Part shown: piece after piece, positions 40,226 through 50,539 of the stretch
How the letters are laid out: every line of letters starts with the position of its first letter
Position numbering within the stretch: position 1 is the stretch's first letter
Assembly: GCF_014650775.1 (NCBI RefSeq)
Contig: NZ_BMVP01000002.1
Coordinates: 946,115 to 1,010,114, forward strand
DNA from: Streptomyces cirratus
GTDB taxonomy: Bacteria > Actinomycetota > Actinomycetes > Streptomycetales > Streptomycetaceae
Length of the DNA stretch: 64,000 nucleotides
Direction of reading: 5' to 3'
Position numbers and translations under genes: made by a program
The notes under the pieces: model-generated
Seen by the model: the letters and a program-made list of their open reading frames with translations, nothing else
What the model was told of the DNA's origin: nothing
Database searches by the model: none

Positions 40226-41152
40226 GTGCTGGGTCCCGCGATCCTCGCCGCGTCGCGCAGCGACAAGATGCGCCGAATCGTCTCTGCCGCCCCCGTGACC
40301 AAGCCCGTGGTGAACCGGTTCATCCCCGGTGAGACGGTCGACCAGGTCATCCCGATCGTCGAGGACCTCACGCGCAAGGGCCTCGAGGTCACCCTCGACG
40401 TGGTCGGCGAGGACATCACCACCGTGGAGCAGTCCCACGCCGCGCGAGACGCCTACCTGGAGCTGATCGAGCGGCTCGGCGCCCTGGGCCTGGGCGACAA
40501 GGCCGAGATGTCCGTCAAGCTCTCCATGTTCGGCCAGGCGCTCCCGGGCGGCCACGAGCTGGCGCTCGCCAACGTCCGCCCCGTCGTCGAGGCCGCCGCC
40601 GCCATCGGCACCACCGTCACCCTGGACGCCGAGGACCACACCACCCTCGACTCGATGTTCGCCATCCACGAGGAGCTGCGCCGGGACTTCCCGCAGACCG
40701 GCTGCGTGATCCAGGCGTACCTCTTCCGCACCGAGGCCGACGCCCGGCGCCTGGCCGCCGCGGGCAGCCGCGTGCGCATCGTCAAGGGCGCCTACAAGGA
40801 GCCCGCCGAGGTCGCCTACCAGGACAAGGCCGAGATCGACAAGGCGTACGTCCGGATCATGAAGATCCTGATGGAGGGCGAGGGGTACCCGATGATCGGG
40901 TCCCACGACCCGCGTCTGATCGCCATCGCACAGGAGCTCGCGCGGGCGGCCGGGCGCAAACTGGACGAGTACGAGTTCCAGATGCTGTACGGCATCCGCG
41001 GCGAGGAGCACCTGCGGCTGGCCGCCGAGGGCCACCGGATGCGTGTCTACACCGCCTACGGGACGGACTGGTACGGCTACTTCATGCGCCGCCTGGCGGA
41101 GAAGCCGGCCAACCTCCTCTTCTTCCTCCGCTCGATGATCACCAAGAACTAG
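40226..41152 (+). CDS. Proline dehydrogenase (monofunctional)
   Basis: FAD enzyme oxidising proline to pyrroline-5-carboxylate. The 308-residue length is that of the short monofunctional ProDH. Characteristic segments: VTLDAEDHTTLDSMFAIH, QAYLFRTEADARRL, RIVKGAYKEPAEVAYQ and GSHDPRLI. GTG 40226 follows TTGGAGGTG. The P5C dehydrogenase gene follows after 32 bases, completing the path to glutamate. Confidence 0.95.
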   Translation: MLGPAILAASRSDKMRRIVSAAPVTKPVVNRFIPGETVDQVIPIVEDLTRKGLEVTLDVVGEDITTVEQSHAARDAYLELIERLGALGLGDKAEMSVKLSMFGQALPGGHELALANVRPVVEAAAAIGTTVTLDAEDHTTLDSMFAIHEELRRDFPQTGCVIQAYLFRTEADARRLAAAGSRVRIVKGAYKEPAEVAYQDKAEIDKAYVRIMKILMEGEGYPMIGSHDPRLIAIAQELARAAGRKLDEYEFQMLYGIRGEEHLRLAAEGHRMRVYTAYGTDWYGYFMRRLAEKPANLLFFLRSMITKN

Positions 41153-41184
41153 GTCCAGAACTAGCTCAAGGAGTTACCAGCCCC

Positions 41185-42816
<1,632 letters not shown>

Positions 42817-43839
42817 CCGCCCCCCCGCTGAACCCCGCCCCCGTTCCGGTACCCCCAAGCCCGGAGCGGGGGCGGTTTCCATGTCCGGGGAAGAAGGGTG
42901 GCACGAGCACCACCTTCCCGAGGTTGCGGCGCCGCTCGACCACCGTGTGCGCGCGGGCCGCCTCGGCCAGCGGGATCTCCTCGTGCACGGACGCGCGCAG
43001 GGTGCCCGCGTCCCGCATCTGCCACACCTCGCGAAGCCAGCGGGCGTACAGCGCGGGCTTGCCGAGGGCGATCGCCCGCATCTGGAAGCCGATCACCGAC
43101 GCGCCGCGGACCAGTAGCTCGTACGCCTCCACCGTGCCGCCGCCGGAGCCGAAGGCCACCAGCCGGCCGCCGGGCGCGAGGGAGCGTACGGCGCGGGAGA
43201 GCAGGTCGCCGCCGACACCGTCCAGGACGAAGTCGTACGGGTCTCCCCACTCGGCGTCCTCGTACAGCACGACCTCGTCGGCGCCTAGGGAGCGGACGAA
43301 GTCCCCCTTGGCGGGGTCGCTCACGGCCGCCACCACCCGCCCGGCGCCCCCAGCCCTGGCGTACTGGAGCGCGAGGGTGCCGGTGGCGCTGGCCGCCGCC
43401 GTCACCAGGACCGACTCGCCGGGCTCCGGGCGCGCGGCTTCGTACGCCCCGCGCGCCACCAGGCCGCTGCGCACGAGCGCGATCGCCTCGACGGCACTCG
43501 CGCCCTCGGGGATGCGGGAGGCCATGGCGGTGTGCAGGACGGCGAACTCGGCATAGGCCTGCGCGAAGCAGAGCCCGGTCACCCGGTCGCCGACGGCGAA
43601 GCCCGTCACGTCGGCGCCCAGGGCCTCCACGGTGCCGGCGACCTCGCCGCCCAGCGGCATCGGCTCGCTGCTCTCGCGCACCTTGCGCACGGTGGGCAGG
43701 GTGACACCGATCGCCTCCACACGGACCAGCAGCTCACCGGCCGACGGGCGGGGGACTTCGGCTTCCTCGCCGAACAGCACCTGGGGGCCGCCGTTGACCT
43801 CGTACCGGACACGCAGCACGGAACCTCCTCCACGGTTTT

Positions 43840-43856
43840 CGTTGGGTCGCCCAACG
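43840..43856. promoter_or_regulatory. Candidate MarR operator
   Basis: CGTTGGGTCGCCCAACG is a perfect inverted repeat with 7-bp arms and a 3-bp centre, in the 86-base divergent gap. ACGGTTTTCG flanks it at 43832 and recurs at 43882, 50 bases away. Confidence 0.65.
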
Positions 43857-43905
43857 GTATCGAAAGTCGTGGGGATGTCCAACGGTTTTCGGATAGGCTC
43901 TGCCC

Positions 43906-44352
43906 ATGAACCCGGCGCCCACGACCTCAGCGCTCGCCCACATCCAGACCCTGCCGACCTGGCTCGTCGGCCGGGTGGCCGCCCACGGCCGGGCACTGGT
44001 CGCCGACGCGCTCGCCGCGGAGGGGCTGAGGCTCGCGCACCACGCGGTACTCGCGGCGACGGACGAGTACGGCCCCCTCGCCCAGGCCGACCTCGGCCGC
44101 CGGCTGGCCATCGACCCCAAGGACCTCGTCGGCCTGCTGAACCACCTCCAGGGCGCGGGCCTCGTCCTGCGCACGCCGGATCCCGCCGACCGCCGCAAGA
44201 ACGCCATCAGCCTCACCCCGGCCGGCGCGGACGCGCTGGCCCGCTGTACGGCCCTGGCGCAGGCGGCGAACGCCGAGTTCCTCGCGCCGCTGGAACCGGC
44301 GGAGCGGGACACCCTGCTGGCGCTGCTCGGCCGGATCCACGACGCCTCCTAG
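43906..44352 (+). CDS. MarR-family regulator
   Basis: A 148-residue winged-helix protein: LAQADLGRRLAIDPKDLVGL is the recognition region, followed by the wing DPADRRKNAISLTPAG. It is divergent from the quinone oxidoreductase gene, with a perfect palindrome between them, so it probably represses both until a quinone, aldehyde or oxidant signal releases it. Confidence 0.92.
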   Translation: MNPAPTTSALAHIQTLPTWLVGRVAAHGRALVADALAAEGLRLAHHAVLAATDEYGPLAQADLGRRLAIDPKDLVGLLNHLQGAGLVLRTPDPADRRKNAISLTPAGADALARCTALAQAANAEFLAPLEPAERDTLLALLGRIHDAS

Positions 44353-44389
44353 GCCCTGTCCGGCGCGGGAAGACCGTCCGGGCAGGGCC
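44352..44389. terminator. Hairpin between convergent marR and nitroreductase
   Basis: GGCCCTGTCCGG (44352-44363) pairs with CCGGGCAGGGCC (44378-44389), a 12-bp stem with one G-T pair. No T tail. Confidence 0.7.
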
Positions 44390-44403
44390 CGGGGGCGGAG
44401 TCC

Positions 44404-45105
44404 TCAGACCTCGACCAGGACCTGGTCCAAGGACTTGCGCACCAGGTCCGGGACCTCGCAGTCGTCCGCGGGGTAGCCGACCGGGACGACGGCGAAGGCC
44501 TTCTCGTTCTCCGGGCGGTCCAGGACCTGGGAGAGGAAGCGCATCGGGCTCGGGGTGTGGACCAGCGCCGCGAGCCCGCTCAGGTGGAGCGCGGACAGCA
44601 GCATGCCGACCGCGATGCCGACCGACTCGTCGACGTAGTAGTGCTTGTGCTTCGTGCCGTCCGGCCCCAGCCAGTAGCGCTGCTGGAAGACCACGATCAG
44701 GGCCGGGGCGTCGGTGAGGTGGGTCTTGACGGCGTCAGTGCCGATCGGGCGCAGCGCGGCGAGCCACTCCTCCCCGAGACGGCCGTCGTAGGAGACCTGC
44801 TCCTCCTGCTCCGCCGCGGCTCGGATCTTCCGGCGGACGTCCGGGTCCTTGACCAGGACGAACGTCCACGGCTGCTGGTGCGCGCCGGAGGGGGCGGTCG
44901 CGGCGCAGGCGATGGCGTCCCGGACGGCCTGCTCCGGCACGGGGTCGGTGGAGAAGTGGCGTACGGTCCGCCGCTCGTCCATCCGCGCCCGCAACTGCGC
45001 GGCGCGCGCCAGGGATTCGGTGGTCGGCATCCGCTCGGGCCGGTAGGGGACGGGCCGGTACGGATCGCCGTGGGTGGGGGTCCACTGCTGGGTCTCGGAG
45101 GACAT
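44404..45105 (-). CDS. Nitroreductase-family FMN oxidoreductase
   Basis: A 233-residue flavoprotein. FMN-binding segments are typical: ERRTVRHFSTDPVPEQAV, AATAPSGAHQQPWTFVLV and the C-terminal FAVVPVGYPADD. Domain family includes BluB, FMN reductases and deiodinase-like enzymes; the ADNE/RR pattern does not decide the substrate. ATG 45105 is the natural start. It is divergent from the AAC(2')-like gene (76 bases). Confidence 0.88.
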   Translation of the reverse strand: MSSETQQWTPTHGDPYRPVPYRPERMPTTESLARAAQLRARMDERRTVRHFSTDPVPEQAVRDAIACAATAPSGAHQQPWTFVLVKDPDVRRKIRAAAEQEEQVSYDGRLGEEWLAALRPIGTDAVKTHLTDAPALIVVFQQRYWLGPDGTKHKHYYVDESVGIAVGMLLSALHLSGLAALVHTPSPMRFLSQVLDRPENEKAFAVVPVGYPADDCEVPDLVRKSLDQVLVEV

Positions 45106-45181
45106 GCAGCGAGTGTGCGCGGGCGGCCGCGGGGAGGCCAGGAACATGCCGGTCGATCCGTGGCCGGGAGACACTGGGTCC

Positions 45182-45727
45182 ATGACCGATACACGGACAG
45201 TCCTCGCGCACACCTCGCAACTGGCGCCCGGAACGCCGGAGGAGGTCCGGGCGCTGCTGGACGCCGCGTTCGACGGGGACTTCACCGACGAGGACTTCGA
45301 GCACGCGCTCGGCGGGATGCACACCCTGGTGTACGAGGGCGGCGAACTCGTCGCGCACGGGAGCGTGGTCCAGCGCCGGGTGCTGCACCGGGGGAGGGCG
45401 CTGCGCACCGGGTACGTCGAGGCCGTGGCCGTCCGGGCGGACCGGCGGCGCAGCGGGATCGGGAGCGCCGTGATGGCCGGCCTGGAGGCGGTGATCGCAC
45501 GGGCCTACGTGCTCGGCGCCCTGTCGGCGTCGCAGGCCGGCGCCGGGCTCTACCTGGGCCGCGGCTGGTCGGCGTGGCCGGGGCCGATCGGGGTGCTCGC
45601 CCCGGAGGGGGTGTTGCGGCTCCCCGACGAGGAGGGGTCCACGTACGTGTGGTCGCCGCCCGGCGGGGTCCGGCCGGACCCCGCCGGGCGGCTCGACTTC
45701 GACTGGCGCGACGGGGACGTCCTCTAG
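45182..45727 (+). CDS. AAC(2')-I-like aminoglycoside 2'-N-acetyltransferase
   Basis: A 181-residue GNAT that closely follows the mycobacterial AAC(2')-Ic pattern in length and motifs: GDFTDEDFEHALGGMHTLVY, GSVVQRRVLHRG, LRTGYVEAVAVRADRRRSGI, YVLGALSASQAGAGLYLGRG, VLAPEGVLRLPDEEGSTYVW and a final DWRDGDVL. Known members acetylate the 2'-amino group of gentamicin, tobramycin and similar drugs; the physiological role in actinomycetes is debated. Cytoplasmic, monocistronic. I infer aminoglycoside acetylation from family similarity; resistance is not shown. Confidence 0.85.
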   Translation: MTDTRTVLAHTSQLAPGTPEEVRALLDAAFDGDFTDEDFEHALGGMHTLVYEGGELVAHGSVVQRRVLHRGRALRTGYVEAVAVRADRRRSGIGSAVMAGLEAVIARAYVLGALSASQAGAGLYLGRGWSAWPGPIGVLAPEGVLRLPDEEGSTYVWSPPGGVRPDPAGRLDFDWRDGDVL

Positions 45728-45764
45728 TGCTGTGGCCGGCAAACCTTCCCGGCGACAGCACTAG
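45724..45764. terminator. Inverted repeat spanning the AAC(2')-like stop codon
   Basis: CTAGTGCTGT (45724-45733) and ACAGCACTAG (45755-45764) are perfect 10-bp inverted arms, with inner GCCGG/CCGGC pairing. It can act as a terminator for both convergent genes. The element also resembles a small mobile inverted-repeat unit; a similar GCGCTGTGGCCGGG occurs at about 62249. Confidence 0.6.
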
Positions 45765-45851
45765 GCGGGGCGCTCCGGGGAGCCTGTGGGCGGGGCGTAC
45801 TCCGGCCGGGCCTGTTCCGGGCCGGGTGCCAATGGCCCCGGGGGCCGGTGC

Positions 45852-47882
45852 CTACGAGCCCGAGATGCTCGGCGAGCCCGTCTCGATGTGGCCCGTGTAG
45901 CGGCGCGACCAGGTGCCGTCGCAGTCCGCCAGGATCGTGAAGTCGTACCAGCCGTTGCTGTACGCGACCGCGTTGAAGTAGTCCTCGCGGGAGGAGTTCG
46001 CCGGGACGGTGTACGTCCACGGGCCGTCCGTGCGGTAGGCGTTCGAGCGGACCGTGAAGGTGACGGGCCCGGCTGAGGCATTGGTCATCTTGAGGTAGAG
46101 GGCCGTCTTGCCCGTGCCCGGCTCCACCGCGTAGCGGGCCGCGACCTCCACCGACTTGCCCGCCTTCGACGCATCGCCGATGAAACGCCGCAGGAAGCGG
46201 TTGGGCCCGTACATCGAGATGTCGTACTTGCCGGAGCCGCTGCCGAGCCCGATGTTGAAGTAGTCCGTCGCGGTGGAGCCGGCGTCGACCGTGTACTGCC
46301 AGGCCGCCGTGTCCCGGTACTGGTGCGGGTGGATCGAGAAGTGCGCCGCCTGCTTCGCCTGCGCCCCCTGGTTGGTCATCGAGAACCAGGCCAGGATCTT
46401 GCCCGCCGCCCCGAACTCGAAGCGGTCGAGGTTGCCGTTGACCTGGTACGGAAGGCAGCGCGCGGGCCGGGTCCCGGCCTCCTGTGCCGGCAGGGCGTTG
46501 TCCTGCGGCGCGGGGTTGGGCAGCGGGCCGCAGGTCGACTGGCCGATGACCTTCGCCGTCGAAGGCAGCCCGGAGGGGACCCCGTAGACGGGGTGCGCGA
46601 AGTCGAAGACCCCGGTCAGGTCGCCCGTGACCTTGCGGCGCCACGCGCTGATGTTGGGACAGGTGGCCGGGGTGCCCAGGGCCGAGGTCCACGTCTCCAT
46701 GAAGCGCAGGACGGAGGTGTGGTCGAAGACCTCGGAGCTGACCCAGCCGCCCCGGGTCCAAGGGGACATCACGATCATCGGCACGCGGAAGCCGAGGCCG
46801 ATCGGGGTGCCGTCGATGTACTCGCCGGGGGTGCCGGGCGAGGCGATGGGCGGCGCGACGTGGTCGAAGAAACCGTCGTTCTCGTCGTAGTTGAGGAAGA
46901 GGACCGTGGAGTCGAAGACCTCCGGGTTCGCGGCGAGCGCCCGGTAGACCAGGTCGACGAAGTGCGCGCCGTCGCCGGGAGGCGCGTACGGGTGCTCCGA
47001 GAAGGCTTCACTGGCCACGACCCAGGACACCTGGGGGAGGGTGCCGGCGACCACGTCGGCGCGGATCGCCGCGGCGATGTCGTCGGGGGTGGAGCCGGTG
47101 ACCTTGGGGACCGAGGCCATGCCCCGGTCCCACAGCGGGTTGCCGGGGGCCGCGTCGGTGAACTTCTTGAAGTAGGCCAGGCCGTTGTCCCCGTAGTTGT
47201 CCTGGGCGTTCTGGTAGACCTTCCAGCTCATCCCGGCCCGCTGGAGGGCCTCGGCGTACGTCTCCCAGGTCAGGCCGGACTCGTCGCCGCCGTCCTTGCT
47301 GCCCGCGTCGACCTTGCCGCTCCACAGGAACGTGCGGTTGGGGCCGGTCGCGCTGAGGGTGGAGCAGAAGTAGGCGTCACAGATCGTGTAGTTGTCGGCG
47401 AGCCCGTAGTGGAAGGGTATGTCGCCCCGGTCGAGGTAGCCGAGGGTGCGGGTGTTGCCGACGCCGGTGACCCAGTTGTCCATCCGGCCCTTGTTCCAGG
47501 CGGCGTGCTGCGAGGTCCAGCTGTGCGGGAGGTCGCCGTTGCACTGGGCGAGGGTCTCGCCGTCCACGCCTCCGGCCGCGGGGGTGGCGCTCAGCTTCCA
47601 GGGGTACTGGCGACCGCCCCAGTTGGGTTGGTTGAAGGTGCCCCAGCCGCCCGGGATGTTGCCGGCCGCCCGGTCGGCGAAGCCGCGGACACCCCTCAGC
47701 CTGCCGAAGTAGTGGTCGAAGCTGCGGTTCTCCTGCATGAGGATGACCACGTGCTTCACATCGGTGATCGTGCCGGTCGCGGCGGCCGCGGCTGCCGTCG
47801 TCGGCGTGACCGCGGGCAGGGCGGCCCCCGCCACCAGCCCGGCGCCGATACCCACGAAACCTCTGCGGCTGATCGGTGTCAC
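45852..47882 (-). CDS. Tat-exported phosphocholine-specific phospholipase C
   Basis: A 676-residue secreted enzyme of the PlcC/AcpA phosphoesterase superfamily. The signal peptide is twin-arginine (ISRRGFVGIG, then a hydrophobic run ending in AAAAA). Metal-site motifs are MQENRSFDHYFG near the start and LNYDENDGFFDHV in the middle; two C-terminal DUF756-type beta domains follow, as in Pseudomonas PlcH/PlcN. GTG 47882 follows GGAGGCGAG. A GTTCACC-type PHO box lies about 90 bases upstream, suggesting phosphate-starvation induction through PhoP. Confidence 0.93.
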   Translation of the reverse strand: MTPISRRGFVGIGAGLVAGAALPAVTPTTAAAAAATGTITDVKHVVILMQENRSFDHYFGRLRGVRGFADRAAGNIPGGWGTFNQPNWGGRQYPWKLSATPAAGGVDGETLAQCNGDLPHSWTSQHAAWNKGRMDNWVTGVGNTRTLGYLDRGDIPFHYGLADNYTICDAYFCSTLSATGPNRTFLWSGKVDAGSKDGGDESGLTWETYAEALQRAGMSWKVYQNAQDNYGDNGLAYFKKFTDAAPGNPLWDRGMASVPKVTGSTPDDIAAAIRADVVAGTLPQVSWVVASEAFSEHPYAPPGDGAHFVDLVYRALAANPEVFDSTVLFLNYDENDGFFDHVAPPIASPGTPGEYIDGTPIGLGFRVPMIVMSPWTRGGWVSSEVFDHTSVLRFMETWTSALGTPATCPNISAWRRKVTGDLTGVFDFAHPVYGVPSGLPSTAKVIGQSTCGPLPNPAPQDNALPAQEAGTRPARCLPYQVNGNLDRFEFGAAGKILAWFSMTNQGAQAKQAAHFSIHPHQYRDTAAWQYTVDAGSTATDYFNIGLGSGSGKYDISMYGPNRFLRRFIGDASKAGKSVEVAARYAVEPGTGKTALYLKMTNASAGPVTFTVRSNAYRTDGPWTYTVPANSSREDYFNAVAYSNGWYDFTILADCDGTWSRRYTGHIETGSPSISGS

Positions 47883-47967
47883 TGGCTACTCGCCTCCAAC
47901 TCAAGTGCCCTGCTGGCACGTTGACCGAAAGAGTGGCGGGCGCCGGACCAAAGGTCTACATCCGTGC

Positions 47968-47985
47968 GGTAAGAAGTCGGTGAAC
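47968..47985 (-). promoter_or_regulatory. Candidate PHO box of the phospholipase C gene
   Basis: On the minus strand GTTCACC is exact (47979-47985) and a second, weaker unit TCTTACC lies 11 bases on (47968-47974). PhoP boxes are direct repeats with 11-base periodicity. Confidence 0.45.
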
Positions 47986-48001
47986 TTCCGGGTGGCCGGA
48001 A

Positions 48002-49015
48002 TCAGCCGTCGACGCGAACGAGCATCTTGCCCAGATTGTCCCCGCGGAGCAGGCCGAGGAAGGCGTCCACCGTGTGCTCGAACCCCTGCACAACGGTGGT
48101 ATCCGTACCGATCCGCCCACTGCGCAGGTGCGGGACCAGGAACTCCTCCAGCTCGTCCTGCAGATTGGTGTGATGGCGAACCAATACCCCTTCCAGCCGC
48201 AGTGACTTGTGTACGACCTCGAAGAGGTTGCGAGGCGCGGCGGGGGAGCGGTCGCCGTTGTACATCGAGATCCCGCCGACCCAGGCGATCCGTCCGAACT
48301 CGCGCAGCACGTCGATCGCCCCTGCCAGGTGGTCCCCTCCGACGTTGTCCACGTAGACGTCGATACCGTCGGGTGCGGCCTCGGCGAGCTGCTCGCCGAC
48401 CGGGCCGTCGTGGTAGTCGAAGGCGGCGTCGAAGCCCAGTTCGCCGGTCAGGTGGGCGACCTTGGCCGCCGAACCCGCGCTGCCGATGATCCGGCGGGCG
48501 CCGAGCAGGCGGGCGATGTGCCCGGTCGCCGTGCCGACCCCGCCCGCGGCGGCGGAGACGAAGAGGTCCTCGCCCTCGCGCAGGGCCGCCGTCCGGGTCA
48601 GGGCGGCGTACGCGGTCAAGCCGGTGCCGCCCAGGATGGACAGGTACGCCTCCAAGGGGACGCCCTCGTGGCCCCGGAGCTTGCGGCTGCCGTCCGCGCC
48701 CAGGGTGACCAGCGCGTGGGTGCGCCAGCCCTGCCGGTGGAAGACGAGGTCGCCTTCGGCCAGCCCGGGGTCCCGGGAGGCGGTGACCCGGCCGACCGCG
48801 CGCCCCTCCAGCGGGCTGTTCAGCTCGAAGCCGCCGTCACCGCCGTCCATCAGCCCGCGATGGTACGGGTCCACGGAGAGCAGGAGGTTGTGGACGAGGG
48901 CGGTCCCGGGGGCGGGGGAGGGGACCGGGGTGCGCACGCGGGCGAAGTCGGTGGCGAGCGGGAAGCCGGAGGGGCGGGCGATCTGGTGGACGGCGTAGCC
49001 GGTCTGTGTGGTCAT
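48002..49015 (-). CDS. NADP-dependent MDR oxidoreductase (PTGR/LTB4DH type)
   Basis: A 337-residue zinc-free medium-chain reductase like leukotriene-B4 dehydrogenase, YfmJ or CurA, reducing alpha,beta-unsaturated carbonyls. Motifs: LLSVDPYHRGLMD, GGTGLTAYAAL, VSAAAGGVGTATGHIARLLG and YVDNVGGDHL. It is divergent from a lysR gene, with an inverted repeat between. It lies 119 bases upstream of the phospholipase C gene, which has its own signals. Confidence 0.92.
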   Translation of the reverse strand: MTTQTGYAVHQIARPSGFPLATDFARVRTPVPSPAPGTALVHNLLLSVDPYHRGLMDGGDGGFELNSPLEGRAVGRVTASRDPGLAEGDLVFHRQGWRTHALVTLGADGSRKLRGHEGVPLEAYLSILGGTGLTAYAALTRTAALREGEDLFVSAAAGGVGTATGHIARLLGARRIIGSAGSAAKVAHLTGELGFDAAFDYHDGPVGEQLAEAAPDGIDVYVDNVGGDHLAGAIDVLREFGRIAWVGGISMYNGDRSPAAPRNLFEVVHKSLRLEGVLVRHHTNLQDELEEFLVPHLRSGRIGTDTTVVQGFEHTVDAFLGLLRGDNLGKMLVRVDG

Positions 49016-49062
49016 GGCAGCGACCGTAGGAAGGAATCACGGGCCCCGGCAGGGGGTTGGGC

Positions 49063-49085
49063 TCATGGAAGCCGCACATCCATGA
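49063..49085. promoter_or_regulatory. Candidate LysR operator
   Basis: TCATGGA-N9-TCCATGA (49063-49069 and 49079-49085) is a perfect 7-bp inverted repeat between the MDR oxidoreductase and lysR starts, with another TCAT at 49093. It fits the LysR T-N11-A pattern. Confidence 0.6.
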
Positions 49086-49116
49086 ATCCCGCTCATAGAA
49101 CGAGGTGAGAGCAGGC

Positions 49117-49995
49117 GTGGCCGAGCTCGCTCCGCAGGAACTGCGCATCCTGGTCGCCGTCGCCGAGACCGGCGGCTTCTCCGCCGCGGGCGCCGCGCTC
49201 GGCATCGGCCAGTCGGCCGTCTCCCACTCCGTGCGCGGCAGCGAGGCCAAGGTCGGCGCCGTGCTGTTCGAGCGCGGGCGCGCCGGGGCGGTGCCGACCC
49301 CGGCGGGCGAGCGGGCCGTCAGCCTGGGCCGGCGCATCCTGCGCCTCTACGAGGTGCTCGGCACGGAAGCCCGTGGCGCCGGACGGCCCCCGGCCGAGGC
49401 GGTCGAGGGGGCGCTGCGCATCGCGGCGTTCCGCAGTGCGGCCCTGCACCTGCTGCCGCCCGCCCTGGAGCGCCTCACGGCCCGCCACCCCGGGCTGAGC
49501 CCCGAGGTCCGGGTCGTGCGCGAGCTCGGTGCCGGCACCACCGGGGAGGTGCTGGCGGGCCGGGCCGACCTCGCCATCGCCACCCTCGGGGGCTCGGCGG
49601 AGCTGCCGCCCGGCCTGCTGAGCGGGTTGATCGCCGAGGAGGCGTACTCCCTGGTCCATCCGGCGGGACATCCCGATCCCAGGACGCTGCCCCTGCTGGA
49701 CTGGGACGAGAACTGCGGCTCCTACACCCGTTCCTGGTGGGCGGCCCAGGACTGGATCCCGCGGGCCACCGTCAAGGCGGAGGACGACGGGATGGTGCTG
49801 ACCATGGTCGGCCGGGGGCTGGGGATGGCGATCCTGCCCGAGCTGTCCCTGCGGGAGGCGGGCGAGTCCGTCGAGATCGCCGACCTGGGACCCGGGAGGC
49901 CCATGAGACGGGTGGGATACGTCACCACACCGGAATCGGCGTCCACCCTCGCCGTCAGGGCTCTGATCAGGGAACTCCGCTCGGACAGAGGCTGA
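49117..49995 (+). CDS. LysR-family regulator
   Basis: About 292 residues. Winged helix-turn-helix at the N-terminus (LRILVAVAETGGFSAAGAAL, IGQSAVSHSVRG) and a LysR substrate-binding domain (EGALRIAAFRSAALHLLPPA). GTG 49117 after AGGTGAGAG is preferred; GTG 49105 is an alternative. It is divergent from the MDR oxidoreductase and probably its regulator. Confidence 0.92.
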   Translation: MAELAPQELRILVAVAETGGFSAAGAALGIGQSAVSHSVRGSEAKVGAVLFERGRAGAVPTPAGERAVSLGRRILRLYEVLGTEARGAGRPPAEAVEGALRIAAFRSAALHLLPPALERLTARHPGLSPEVRVVRELGAGTTGEVLAGRADLAIATLGGSAELPPGLLSGLIAEEAYSLVHPAGHPDPRTLPLLDWDENCGSYTRSWWAAQDWIPRATVKAEDDGMVLTMVGRGLGMAILPELSLREAGESVEIADLGPGRPMRRVGYVTTPESASTLAVRALIRELRSDRG

Positions 49996-50052
49996 AAACG
50001 GAGCCGTGACACGGCCACCGGAGCGCTCCGATCGAGCCGGCCTCGTCTCAGA

Positions 50053-50070
50053 TACTAGGAAGCCCGAGTA
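50053..50070. promoter_or_regulatory. AT-richer imperfect inverted repeat upstream of a small ORF
   Basis: TACTAGGAAGCCCGAGTA, of form TACTnGG-N6-CCnAGTA, stands out from its GC-rich surroundings. It lies in a 272-base gap (49996-50267) that has no convincing gene other than the next small ORF. It could be an operator; I cannot assign a regulator. Confidence 0.35.
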
Positions 50071-50267
50071 ATTGCGGAGACAGACAGCGGCGCCTGCCCT
50101 AGCTTTGTAGGAGCCGAACGTCTCGCCGATCCGGCGAATGGCGGTCGAGAGCGCGCGCCCCTTGGCAGGCAACCCCTGCGGCGCACCGCTCCCCGCCTCT
50201 TCCGGCGCCTTGAAGGAACCCCTCATCCGTGGCCCGGCCACGCCGTGATCTCAAGGAGTCGATCACC

Positions 50268-50399
50268 ATGACCCCCACCACCACCGCTGTCCGCCGCGTC
50301 CGCCACTCCTCCACGGCCGACGTCGACCGCAAGAACGCCGCCGCCGCCCTCCAGCGCGCACTGGACCGCCGCGACAACGGCGGCTCCACGGGCCACTGA
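50268..50399 (+). CDS. Small basic hypothetical protein upstream of leuB
   Basis: A 43-residue [23 protein letters not shown]... with AAGGAG nine bases before the ATG. It is basic and helix-rich ([19 protein letters not shown]) and has no recognisable domain. The strong ribosome site and codon bias support translation. It lies 140 bases before leuB. Confidence 0.65.
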   Translation: MTPTTTAVRRVRHSSTADVDRKNAAAALQRALDRRDNGGSTGH

Positions 50400-50539
50400 G
50401 CCCCGGGTCCCCGCGGCCCGCCGTCACCCCTCCCGTCCCGGCCCCGCCGCCCGGGCCGCAACCCGGACGCTCCTCGCCCACAGGTCCACATGGTGGACGG
50501 AAGATGTCTGAGGGCTGGGACAGGGAGTACGGTTCCGAC

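Noticed and set aside
45852..47882. Phospholipase C gene as part of an operon with the upstream MDR oxidoreductase
   Set aside because: A 119-base gap with its own ribosome site and candidate PHO box makes separate transcription more likely.
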